20,353 nucleotides of DNA from a virus: the IMG/VR virus record IMGVR_UViG_3300025131_000550, positions 1 to 20,353 of that record. The stretch is one strand, 5' to 3'. Shown in pieces: positions 5,855-11,648 of this stretch. The notes under the pieces were generated by a model that saw only the letters and a list, made by a program, of their open reading frames with translations, did no database searches and had not been told where the DNA came from. Every line of letters begins with the position of its first letter. The first letter of the stretch is position 1. The position numbers and the translations under genes were made by a program.

Positions 5855-6163
5855 TCAGCATCGTTGTACGGCAGGAGGCATGTCGCGCGGGCTGATCCAC
5901 CCGTAGTAGCCGTGGATCACGGCGTCTTCTAATTCGTCTTCCCGTATCGTCAGGAATTCGACCGTATGCGACCGAGGTCCGAGGTCGTCGCGCGTTATGC
6001 TCAGACAGCTTAGATTGTAGTTGTATATCGAAGAGCCATTGGCTCGGCGGAATGTTGAAGCAAGAACACGCTCCTTGACGACAATATATTCGCCATATTG
6101 ATCGGGAGACACGATGCCTGTGCCGAGCTTACCGGTTCCGTATAACGTTGCGCCTACGAACAT
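5855..6163 (-). CDS. hypothetical phage protein
   Basis: A 102-residue protein of mixed composition with Gly- and Tyr-rich N-terminal strands (GATLYGTGKLGTGIV) and an acidic segment near residue 77. I do not recognise the family. The ATG follows GGAGTC by seven bases. The gene has its own near-consensus promoter with a palindromic element at the start point, so it is probably expressed and regulated on its own. No good terminator follows; a weak CCCGG/CCGGG stem lies just past the stop but lacks a T run. Confidence 0.7.
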   Translation of the reverse strand: MFVGATLYGTGKLGTGIVSPDQYGEYIVVKERVLASTFRRANGSSIYNYNLSCLSITRDDLGPRSHTVEFLTIREDELEDAVIHGYYGWISPRDMPPAVQRC

Positions 6164-6180
6164 TTTTAGACTCCTGTGTT

Positions 6181-6224
6181 ATGGGACAAGTCCCATTTAT
6201 ACGGTTGTCTGACGCGAACGTCAA
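6181..6224 (-). promoter_or_regulatory. near-consensus promoter with operator-like dyad
   Basis: On the minus strand TTGACG (6219-6224), 17 bp, then TATAAA (6196-6201). The dyad ATGGGACAAGTCCCAT (6181-6196) has perfect 7-bp arms around AA and is centred on the expected +1, an ideal place for a repressor. The -35 box overlaps the stop codon of the coiled-coil gene upstream. Confidence 0.8.
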
Positions 6225-6457
6225 CCCGCTTCTGCTTCCTGCCGCTGGATATCGTCTTCAATCTGCTCTTCAAGCAGGCGCTCGTCTTCCGCTTCCTCCA
6301 ACTGCCGTTGTATATCTTCTTCAATCATCTGGTCCTCGCGCATCGCCTCTGCGCGCTCTTCTTCTTCATCCCTTAGCAATTGTGCCTTTTCCTGTGCTTC
6401 CGTTTCTTTCCACATTTCTTCCAACCTTGCATACATAGCTTTTTTGGTCGCGCCCAT
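6221..6457 (-). CDS. highly charged coiled-coil protein
   Basis: A 78-residue protein made almost entirely of E, R, K, Q, A and L, with repeated EEDIQRQ segments (EEDIQRQLEEAEDE and EDDIQRQEAEAG). It should form one long helix or coiled coil. The start at 6455-6457 is chosen because GAGAGGAAA lies just before it; an ATG at 6472 overlaps the lysin stop (ATGA) but has no ribosome site. Gene order directly after the lysin hints at a lysis or virion accessory role, but nothing in the sequence proves it. Simple charged composition makes distant homology searches unreliable. Confidence 0.65.
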   Translation of the reverse strand: MGATKKAMYARLEEMWKETEAQEKAQLLRDEEEERAEAMREDQMIEEDIQRQLEEAEDERLLEEQIEDDIQRQEAEAG

Positions 6458-6468
6458 GATCTTTCCTC

Positions 6469-6933
6469 TCATCTTTGTGCGTAGAACAGGTGGTCCCCGA
6501 TTTGGTCCCGTGGTTCAAGGGCCGTGGCCCATCGCGGCTTGACACTCGTAGTGTGATAGTGCGTGGCATCTTCTATGCCGGTAAACACCAGCTTTGTGGA
6601 TAGGAGAAGGCTGGCTAGGTCGGTTGCACGCCTCCAGAATTTTGGTTCTGCGGGCCGTTCTGGCAGGCCATCGCAGTAATATGAAAACTGGCACTGGTGC
6701 CGGACAGGTTGGCCGCCGCGATAGCGGCCTTGTCGCACCACGCCACAAACATCATTCGGGTATCGCGGATCTTTGACGCGGTTTTGTATGACAACACCCA
6801 CGGCCAGCATTCCGCGCCAGCCCTGATTTCTCGCCTCGAAATACATAGCCTCGGCCAAGCAGTGCTTGTCATCGTTTGCCGCCGCCGCGCTCGCGATCAG
6901 CATTGCCGTCGCCAGCACCACCAGAATTTTCAT
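6469..6933 (-). CDS. secreted SleB-like cell wall hydrolase (endolysin)
   Basis: A 154-residue protein of the SleB / Hydrolase_2 type. An N-terminal Sec signal is clear: MKI, a hydrophobic core to about residue 17 and an AAAA cleavage region. The domain then shows CLAEAMYFEARNQG with the candidate catalytic Glu (E28 or E33), AVGVVIQNRV, CQFSYYCDG and DATHYHT. SleB enzymes are lytic transglycosylases acting on peptidoglycan. The signal suggests export by the host rather than holin-dependent release. The start at 6931-6933 is set by GGGGAGG six bases upstream. It overlaps the end of the Zn-ribbon gene by 65 nt. Lysis of the host is the likely role. Confidence 0.85.
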   Translation of the reverse strand: MKILVVLATAMLIASAAAANDDKHCLAEAMYFEARNQGWRGMLAVGVVIQNRVKDPRYPNDVCGVVRQGRYRGGQPVRHQCQFSYYCDGLPERPAEPKFWRRATDLASLLLSTKLVFTGIEDATHYHTTSVKPRWATALEPRDQIGDHLFYAQR

Positions 6934-7057
6934 TTTCGACCTCCCCGTCGCAACAATCCAGCACGGGCCTGTGGCAGGCCGTACACTCATAGTGACCACG
7001 GACAAAAAGTAGTCTGGTCACGGCACCGCACCAGGGGCAATCTTGGATGTCGGTCAC
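6869..7057 (-). CDS. Zn-ribbon small protein
   Basis: A 62-residue protein with CPWCG at 7-11, YECTACHRP with a second pair, then LDCCDGE. The layout CxxC-x(about 14)-CxxC fits a zinc ribbon and resembles small phage Zn-ribbon proteins. The start is a GTG at 7055-7057, six bases after the stop of the gene before; the ribosome site is weak, so coupling to upstream translation is likely. The C-terminal 20 residues, rich in Gly, Asn and Arg, are encoded in the overlap with the lysin gene and may be unconstrained. Function is unknown. Confidence 0.65.
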   Translation of the reverse strand: MTDIQDCPWCGAVTRLLFVRGHYECTACHRPVLDCCDGEVENENSGGAGDGNADRERGGGKR

Positions 7058-7063
7058 CCCATT

Positions 7064-7558
7064 TTAAACATCCCACAGTTCGCCTTGCGACCTTTCGGGC
7101 ATTTGCGGAACCGGAAGCATACCTTGCTCGTAGTCAAAATGCGTCTTGAAGGCATCCCGTATAAAAATGTTTTTGTCACTGTATCTCACTACACCTGCAT
7201 TGTAGGTGTGGACTGTTTCGGGAACGGTTATTAGGCCGTGGACAAAACGCCAGCCTCTTAGGGTAGGCTTCCACATGCCAGAATGCTTGGTCGCAGGAGT
7301 TTTAGGGCTCTGGCGCTCTATTAACCCCCACCATCGCACGGTGGGAAGTTGGTTTGTGCGGGTCAACCACTTGGGCGCGGTGTTTGGCACGTCAGTCCAG
7401 TCGAAGCCCTCACCAACCAGCCAGATCAAGGCTTTTGCCATTGAAGCGTTGAAATGACGGGGATAAATTTTCCCCCACCTGTCGCAGCATGGGCAGCGCG
7501 CGCCTTCGCCGTGAATCGCGCTCACCCACTCGGTCTTAGCGTCTTCAAGTGTTTTCAT
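7064..7558 (-). CDS. conserved phage protein with Zn-binding N-terminus
   Basis: A 164-residue protein. Near the N-terminus CPCCDRWGK supplies a CxxC pair. The following region (MAKALIWLVGEGFDWTDVPN ... QLPTVRWWGLIE) resembles a winged-helix layout, and HSGMWKPTLRGWRFVHG follows. Similar proteins occur in other phages as uncharacterised genes; this is from memory of the pattern. Two adjacent ATG codons follow GGGGAGG; I take the second (7556-7558) for spacing, though it is still close. It sits directly after the HNH gene with six bases between stop and first ATG. DNA binding is plausible but unproven. Confidence 0.7.
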   Translation of the reverse strand: MKTLEDAKTEWVSAIHGEGARCPCCDRWGKIYPRHFNASMAKALIWLVGEGFDWTDVPNTAPKWLTRTNQLPTVRWWGLIERQSPKTPATKHSGMWKPTLRGWRFVHGLITVPETVHTYNAGVVRYSDKNIFIRDAFKTHFDYEQGMLPVPQMPERSQGELWDV

Positions 7559-7569
7559 CATCCTCCCCT

Positions 7570-8058
7570 TCAAATGTGGTTCCACGTTTCCCGGTTAATT
7601 ATGGCACTCAAATTTCCTTTGGAAATTGCGTAGACCTCTCTGATCTGAGCGTATGTCTTCCCCGCATCACGCATCGACCGCATGTCCAAAACCTGTTCCT
7701 TGGTAAAAGTTCTGTTTCCGGCCATGTGGCGTCCGTGCCGGATCTTGTCTGCGGTATTTTCTGCTGCCGTCGCCCAACGTAAATTACTGTAATGGTTATT
7801 TAGCGGGTCACCGTCCCAATGGGCGCACTGGTGATCCGGGGTCGGTGGTGGGCCAACGAATGCAAACAACACTTCTCGGTGGGCCGAGACGTGCTTTCCC
7901 ACTCCGGCCACCCGAATATGGAATTCCCGGTGGCCGCTCTTCGTCACCCGCCCCTTTAAAATTTTTCCAGCCAGAAGGTTTGACCTATTTACCAACAACC
8001 GAAAGTCGCCGTATTCGGATACCTCATAAAGAGGAACGCTGGCGGGTTTCCATTCCAT
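7570..8058 (-). CDS. HNH homing-type endonuclease with NUMOD-like region
   Basis: A 162-residue protein. The N-terminal part (PLYEVSEYGDFRL ... GKILKG) looks like a NUMOD4 module. The HNH nuclease core follows: AHREVLFAFVG, then CAHWDGDPLNNHYSNLRW with H80, D82, N88 and N92. The C-terminus (KTYAQIREVYAISKGNLSAIINRETW) is a helix-turn-helix. This is the usual build of free-standing phage homing endonucleases, which nick DNA at specific sites and spread by gene conversion. Three ATGs follow GGAGGAGG in a row; the third (8056-8058) has the best spacing. The gene overlaps the one before it by 35 nt and sits within an operon, consistent with insertion between older genes. Confidence 0.85.
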   Translation of the reverse strand: MEWKPASVPLYEVSEYGDFRLLVNRSNLLAGKILKGRVTKSGHREFHIRVAGVGKHVSAHREVLFAFVGPPPTPDHQCAHWDGDPLNNHYSNLRWATAAENTADKIRHGRHMAGNRTFTKEQVLDMRSMRDAGKTYAQIREVYAISKGNLSAIINRETWNHI

Positions 8059-8263
8059 CATCATCCTCCTCCAGAACTTCCCTCGCCATCTTGGCGGGCG
8101 CGGCCCATTGGCCGCTGCTGTCCAGCGCATCAACGTCAACAATGTCTTGTAGACCCTGGCGCAATTTCTCTATGCGCGCGCCACTGGTTTTGATGGGCCG
8201 TGGTGCGTGATCCAGCGGCTTTCTGCACATGAGCCGGTGCCATCTCCACAGACTAATTAACAT
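8024..8263 (-). CDS. hypothetical small phage protein
   Basis: A 79-residue protein with a basic, Trp- and Arg-containing N-terminus and an acidic C-terminal half (ARIEKLRQGLQDIVDVDAL ... REVLEEDDDG). No domain is recognised. AAAGGG lies about seven bases before the ATG, and a promoter with a start-site dyad lies just upstream, so this is the first gene of a transcription unit that continues into the HNH gene, the Zn genes and the lysin. The C-terminal 11 codons overlap the HNH gene. Confidence 0.6.
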   Translation of the reverse strand: MLISLWRWHRLMCRKPLDHAPRPIKTSGARIEKLRQGLQDIVDVDALDSSGQWAAPAKMAREVLEEDDDGMETRQRSSL

Positions 8264-8276
8264 CTTCTACCCTTTA

Positions 8277-8322
8277 CTAGGAGTAATCCTAGATTAATAG
8301 GCAAAAAAATATACGCCGTCAA
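8277..8322 (-). promoter_or_regulatory. promoter with start-site dyad
   Basis: On the minus strand TTGACG (8317-8322), 17 bp, then TATTAA (8294-8299). The dyad CTAGGA-N4-TCCTAG (8277-8292) begins one base past the -10 box and spans the expected +1. It shares the GGA-N4-TCC skeleton with the dyad at 6181-6196. It would drive the lysin-containing operon. Confidence 0.65.
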
Positions 8323-8328
8323 CGGGTT

Positions 8329-8508
8329 TTATTGGATAGTTACGGTTCGGCCGTCCTCGTCGTGGCAATGGGTGCAGCCTTGTCGCACCATGTCTACCAG
8401 CGACGAATAGCACCAAACACAGAAGGCAACTGGGCATACGCCAAAATAACCCGCAACGCCGCCTTCTTTTTGTAAGTTAAAGTCGCCGTCACAAATGGAA
8501 CAGGTCAT
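8329..8508 (-). CDS. zinc-finger-like small protein
   Basis: A 59-residue Cys-rich protein: MTCSICDGDF at the start, then CPVAFCVWCYSSL and CTHCHDE. The three Cys clusters could bind one or two zinc ions in a RING- or treble-clef-like fold; the exact fold is not clear. The start at 8506-8508 is chosen because its ATG overlaps the stop of the basic-protein gene (ATGA) and AGGG lies just before. A longer frame to 8547 would begin inside that gene. A damaged partial copy of this locus lies at 8712-8757. Confidence 0.65.
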   Translation of the reverse strand: MTCSICDGDFNLQKEGGVAGYFGVCPVAFCVWCYSSLVDMVRQGCTHCHDEDGRTVTIQ

Positions 8509-8645
8509 TTGCCCTGTCCGCGTTTCCTTTTCTTCGTGTTCTTCCATGCGGAACGCGCCCCTGCGCTTTTCCTGAAATTGAAGGGCCTCAGACGGCCTCG
8601 CCTCCGGGTCTTGGTTCGTTTCGTGTGCGAGTAGGAGTCATTCAT
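8505..8645 (-). CDS. 46-residue strongly basic protein
   Basis: The protein starts MNDSYSHTKRTKTRRRGRLR and carries 18 Lys or Arg in 46 residues, with very few acidic residues. Such composition suggests nucleic acid binding, most likely without much fixed structure. GAGGT lies seven bases before the ATG, and the stop overlaps the start of the zinc-finger gene (ATGA), the arrangement of translationally coupled genes. No homologue is recognised. A basic, DNA-compacting or RNA-binding role with the coupled zinc finger as partner is inference. Confidence 0.6.
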   Translation of the reverse strand: MNDSYSHTKRTKTRRRGRLRPFNFRKSAGARSAWKNTKKRKRGQGK

Positions 8646-8679
8646 CTACTATACCTCGCTGCGCGGCGGGTGCAGAGGA

Positions 8680-8794
8680 GGGGGGTGGGAGACCGTTTTG
8701 GGATCGCGGTATACCAGCGACGAATAGCACCCGGCGCAGAATCCATGCGGAACGCGCTCCATAGGGGGGTGGGAGACCGTTTTGGGATCGCGGT
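8680..8794. repeat. 31-bp perfect direct repeat
   Basis: Positions 8680-8710 and 8764-8794 are identical over 31 bp; both begin GGGGGGTGGGAGACCG and end GGGATCGCGGT. The copies flank the damaged duplicate of the zinc-finger/basic gene region. The whole stretch 8646-8886 has no intact gene that I can support. Confidence 0.95.
8712..8757 (-). pseudogene. degenerate duplicate of the zinc-finger/basic-protein locus
   Basis: TACCAGCGACGAATAGCACC at 8712-8731 is identical to 8395-8414 in the zinc-finger gene, and a 16-bp block at 8742-8757 is identical to 8543-8558 in the basic-protein gene. In the intact locus these blocks are about 130 bp apart; here only 10 bp separate them. Translated, the first block still reads F-C-x2-C-Y-S-S-L-V. 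This is a partial, internally deleted copy with no ribosome site or usable start, so it is a remnant. Confidence 0.7.
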
Positions 8795-8803
8795 CTCCCA
8801 CCC
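8767..8803. repeat. hairpin with 13-bp perfect stem
   Basis: GGGTGGGAGACCG (8767-8779) is perfectly complementary in inverted order to CGGTCTCCCACCC (8791-8803), with an 11-base loop. There is no T run on either strand, so it is not a typical terminator, though it lies downstream of the methylase gene. One arm and the loop belong to the 31-bp repeat. Confidence 0.85.
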
Positions 8804-8886
8804 GTGCAGTCCCGCAGCAGTGGGAGTCAAACACCGCCCTTGAGGAGGGAGGCCCCGCAGGGACCGCACTAACACTAGCTCTGGCT

Positions 8887-9486
8887 CTACGCAACCTGTA
8901 GCCCCCGGCCAAAAAACTGCGGCACAACCGAACCGCAGCCCGGGTAATTTTGTTCAAAAAGGTGCCACGCGCAATTATCTTTCCCGGTATGGGCGCTTTC
9001 TGGGATCCATTTGACACGGCCAACTGACACTATCTTTCGTAAAAACATCAGATACCCTGCCGCCTGACGGGTGTGTACCCAGTCGGCGTCGAACAGCAGC
9101 CACGTTGGCCGAATTGACGACAGGTGAATAATTAGAGGGTGGAGGATCGTCCTGTCCCAGGGCGGGTTGGTAATGAAGAAATCCACTTCTTCCGGCACGT
9201 CTTCAATGTCCAAAGCATCGCGCTGTTTGATCGCGCTAGCAGTTCCTGGGTGGCTGTAGTAACCGCCCGCGTGAATGTCAGACGCCTCATGGCAAATGGC
9301 ACAGAACCTTCCGCCGTGAGCGACGCCCTCAAAACTGCCCAACGCCTTGACCAGATCGCCCTTTCCGGCGCACGGCTCAACATAGGTGAACCGGTGCGGA
9401 AGATGGGGAATGAGAGGCTCTACGGCCTTGATTGGCGTGGGGTAAAAATCCCGCTCACGTCGCTCAAAATCGGATCGCTTGCCCAT
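8887..9486 (-). CDS. DNA adenine methyltransferase (NPPW type)
   Basis: A 199-residue class I SAM-dependent methylase. Residues 15-18 read YPTP, motif I is VEPCAGKGD (36-44), and the catalytic motif IV is TNPPW (106-110), typical of amino-methylases acting on adenine. Between them, residues 59-81 form an insert, FCAICHEASDIHAGGYYSHPG, with a CxxCH pair and further His that may bind zinc. Length is short for a site-specific enzyme with a large recognition domain. The ATG directly follows the stop of the 21-residue peptide gene and has no clear ribosome site, so coupling is likely. Probable role: protection from host restriction or marking phage DNA. Confidence 0.8.
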   Translation of the reverse strand: MGKRSDFERRERDFYPTPIKAVEPLIPHLPHRFTYVEPCAGKGDLVKALGSFEGVAHGGRFCAICHEASDIHAGGYYSHPGTASAIKQRDALDIEDVPEEVDFFITNPPWDRTILHPLIIHLSSIRPTWLLFDADWVHTRQAAGYLMFLRKIVSVGRVKWIPESAHTGKDNCAWHLFEQNYPGCGSVVPQFFGRGLQVA

Positions 9487-9552
9487 TTAACTGAACGCCG
9501 CGACTGCCACACAAATGGCATAAAACACGGCGGTCGCAACAACAGCGGTCAT
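9487..9552 (-). CDS. 21-residue hydrophobic peptide
   Basis: The peptide begins MTAVVATAVFYAICVAVAAF and ends in Ser; every other residue is small or hydrophobic, so it could span a membrane once. AGAGGT lies six bases before the ATG, its start is one base from the stop of the RHH gene, and its own stop abuts the methylase ATG. The tight fit in the operon supports translation. Its role is unknown; it may serve mainly to couple methylase translation, or be a genuine membrane microprotein. Confidence 0.55.
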   Translation of the reverse strand: MTAVVATAVFYAICVAVAAFS

Positions 9553-9553
9553 G

Positions 9554-9715
9554 TTACACCTCTTTTGGCGAATCTTCGATACGCTCACCGGTCACCTGTT
9601 CGAGCACAAGAGTGAACTGCCCGGAGATGGTGCGGCGTTCTTTTTCGGCCATGCTTTTCAGCACGCGGTAGCTCTCAATTGGAACCACGACGCTCTTCCA
9701 TTTGTCTGGGTTCAT
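9554..9715 (-). CDS. ribbon-helix-helix (Arc/CopG-like) small protein
   Basis: A 53-residue protein. WKSVVVPIESYRVLKSMA looks like the strand and first helix of a ribbon-helix-helix fold, and RRTISGQFTLVLEQV the second helix with its turn. Such proteins bind operator DNA as dimers through the paired strands. GAGGAT, eight bases before the ATG, overlaps the stop of the polymerase gene. It could repress the operon or a separate phage promoter. It is too short for standard length filters but has a good start and a recognisable fold pattern. Confidence 0.7.
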   Translation of the reverse strand: MNPDKWKSVVVPIESYRVLKSMAEKERRTISGQFTLVLEQVTGERIEDSPKEV

Positions 9716-9725
9716 GTTTCAATCC

Positions 9726-11648
9726 TCATTTGTCTGGGAAAGTATCGGATTTATCAAGTTTGGTCAAGCTCCCCCAGTTGTCGCCTAGCGCGATGTCGCT
9801 AGGGCTCGGCACCTCAAGCTCGTAGGCCGACTCCATAATGGAACAGAGGTCTTTGGCCTCGGCCACTTCCGCTACGGAAAAGGCCAGTTCATCGTGGATC
9901 TGGACGAGGGGAACTTTTTTCCTCTCTTTGTATACCGCTGCCATCGCCGCCTTGGTCTGGTCCGCTGCGCTCGACTGGATGAGCCGGTTCAGGGCCCTAT
10001 AAGTGTATGCGCGCTTAATATTATCGCCATACTCAATCGTGGCCTCTTCCTTTGGCAGCGCCCGGGCTGACACAAATAGGTTGGGTTCCCAAAGATCGAA
10101 CCGGCACTTGCGGCCCAGCAGGGATCGGACAAACCCACCCTTGTCGCGGTGCGATACCTTGCGCTGGACGCGGTCCATCAATTCTTTCACAAAGGGCACG
10201 TCATTGTGGTACTGGCGCATGAGCCGTTTCGCCGCATCAACCGGCACATCAAGCTGTTCCGCGAGGCGCGTTACGCCCATGCCGTACATGATGCCCAGGT
10301 TGACGGCCTTGGCTTGCTTTCTCGACACGCCAACGATGCTGGCGACCATTTCGTGGAAGTCGGTTTTGGGTTCTTCTTTGTAGGCTTTAACAAAAGCGTC
10401 GGATCCGGTCAGACCACGCTTGCCCGTGAGGCTTGCAAAGTGGACTAGTATGCGCGGCTCCTGCTGGTCAAAATCCATCGACGCCCACTTCTCTCCTTCT
10501 TCCGGCAGGAACAGCCCGCGTATCTTCCTTGACGTCTCGGGGTTGCGTGCAGGAATTTGCTGGAGGTTGGGGTTGGACATACTTATGCGCCCGCTTACCG
10601 TGCCGCCACCGTCGGAGCGTAATTGGTTGATATGACCGTGGATGCGGCCTTCGTCCGTGTACCGCGTTATACTGGACAGGAAGGTGTTGCCTATCTTGTC
10701 GTTCTCGCGGGCGGCTGCAATCTTCTGGGCAATTGGGTGTTCATGCTGCGACAGGAAGTTCTTGGTGAAGCTGGGGAGACCCGTCTTGGTGCGGCCATAG
10801 GGTATGCTCAGATGATCGAAGATTTTAGCTATGCTTGCGGCAGCCCAGAGTTCAAACTCCAGACCCGTCTCCTTCTTAATGTCGGACTTTAGATTCTTGA
10901 CGACTTTAATGAAGTCTTGCTTGAGGCGCTCGGCGGCGTCGAGGTCTACGCGGATGCCGCGACGGGTCATTTCAATACACAGCGGGAGAACGGACGCTTC
11001 CAATTCAAAGACTTGCCAGAGGTCTTCCTTGGTCAGTTCGGCTTTGAAAACCTGCCAGAGGTCGAGCGTCAGTTTGGCGTCCGCCTCTGCATATTCACCG
11101 ACAAAACATGCGGGCAATTTGTAAAGCTCCCCCTTGGGGTCAACGCCAAATTCTTGTGCGGCCTCCCGCAATGCGGCCTCCGACTTCATAAGCCCCAGGT
11201 AGTCGTATGCGACGGCGTTGAGCGAATAACTGAACCGGTTCTCGTTGAGTAAAGGTGCAGCCAGCATGGCGTCGAGCATACGGCCCTCCAGCTTTATGCC
11301 TAGCTGCCCTAACCAACCTGCGTCATAGGCTGCATTGTAAAAGATCTTGTCGGATGGGTGGTTGGCGATTTCTCGCTGAAACCACTTCATAACGATGCCA
11401 CGGTCGAGGTTGCCGCCGCCTTCGTGAGCAATGGGCAGGTATGCGTTAAACCCTTCGTATGCCACGGCAAACCCCACCACGTCGCCGTGACCCGTGGGCC
11501 AACCGGGACCGTGGGTCTTGAGACGTGGGTCCTTAGTCTCAAGGTCAATCGCAATTTCCTTGATGCCACTGGGCGTCGATGGGAGATGGTCCACGGGCAC
11601 CCATTCGGTCTTGACGCCCCATCTGGGCTTTTGCAGATTATTTTTCAC
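9726..11648 (-). CDS. polA: family A DNA polymerase with 3'-5' exonuclease
   Basis: A 640-residue replicative-type polymerase. Exonuclease motifs: AIDLETK (D35, E37), YNAAYDAGWL (N105, D109) and YAEAD (Y186, D190). Polymerase motifs: A, MDFDQQEPR with D392; B, RKQAKAVNLGIMYG with K447 and Y455; C, IHDE at 584-587. No 5' nuclease domain is present, as usual for phage enzymes. The residue equivalent to E. coli Phe762 is Leu451. The start is a GTG at 11646-11648, eight bases after GAGGAT, overlapping the previous gene by 11 nt. It is the last large gene of the replication operon and acts with the primase, helicases and ssDNA-binding-like protein. Confidence 0.95.
   Translation of the reverse strand: MKNNLQKPRWGVKTEWVPVDHLPSTPSGIKEIAIDLETKDPRLKTHGPGWPTGHGDVVGFAVAYEGFNAYLPIAHEGGGNLDRGIVMKWFQREIANHPSDKIFYNAAYDAGWLGQLGIKLEGRMLDAMLAAPLLNENRFSYSLNAVAYDYLGLMKSEAALREAAQEFGVDPKGELYKLPACFVGEYAEADAKLTLDLWQVFKAELTKEDLWQVFELEASVLPLCIEMTRRGIRVDLDAAERLKQDFIKVVKNLKSDIKKETGLEFELWAAASIAKIFDHLSIPYGRTKTGLPSFTKNFLSQHEHPIAQKIAAARENDKIGNTFLSSITRYTDEGRIHGHINQLRSDGGGTVSGRISMSNPNLQQIPARNPETSRKIRGLFLPEEGEKWASMDFDQQEPRILVHFASLTGKRGLTGSDAFVKAYKEEPKTDFHEMVASIVGVSRKQAKAVNLGIMYGMGVTRLAEQLDVPVDAAKRLMRQYHNDVPFVKELMDRVQRKVSHRDKGGFVRSLLGRKCRFDLWEPNLFVSARALPKEEATIEYGDNIKRAYTYRALNRLIQSSAADQTKAAMAAVYKERKKVPLVQIHDELAFSVAEVAEAKDLCSIMESAYELEVPSPSDIALGDNWGSLTKLDKSDTFPDK

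Noticed and set aside
8649-9023. 124-codon minus-strand open frame across the methylase end and repeat region
   Set aside because: Overlaps the methylase C-terminus in another frame and is built partly from the 31-bp repeats and gene remnant.
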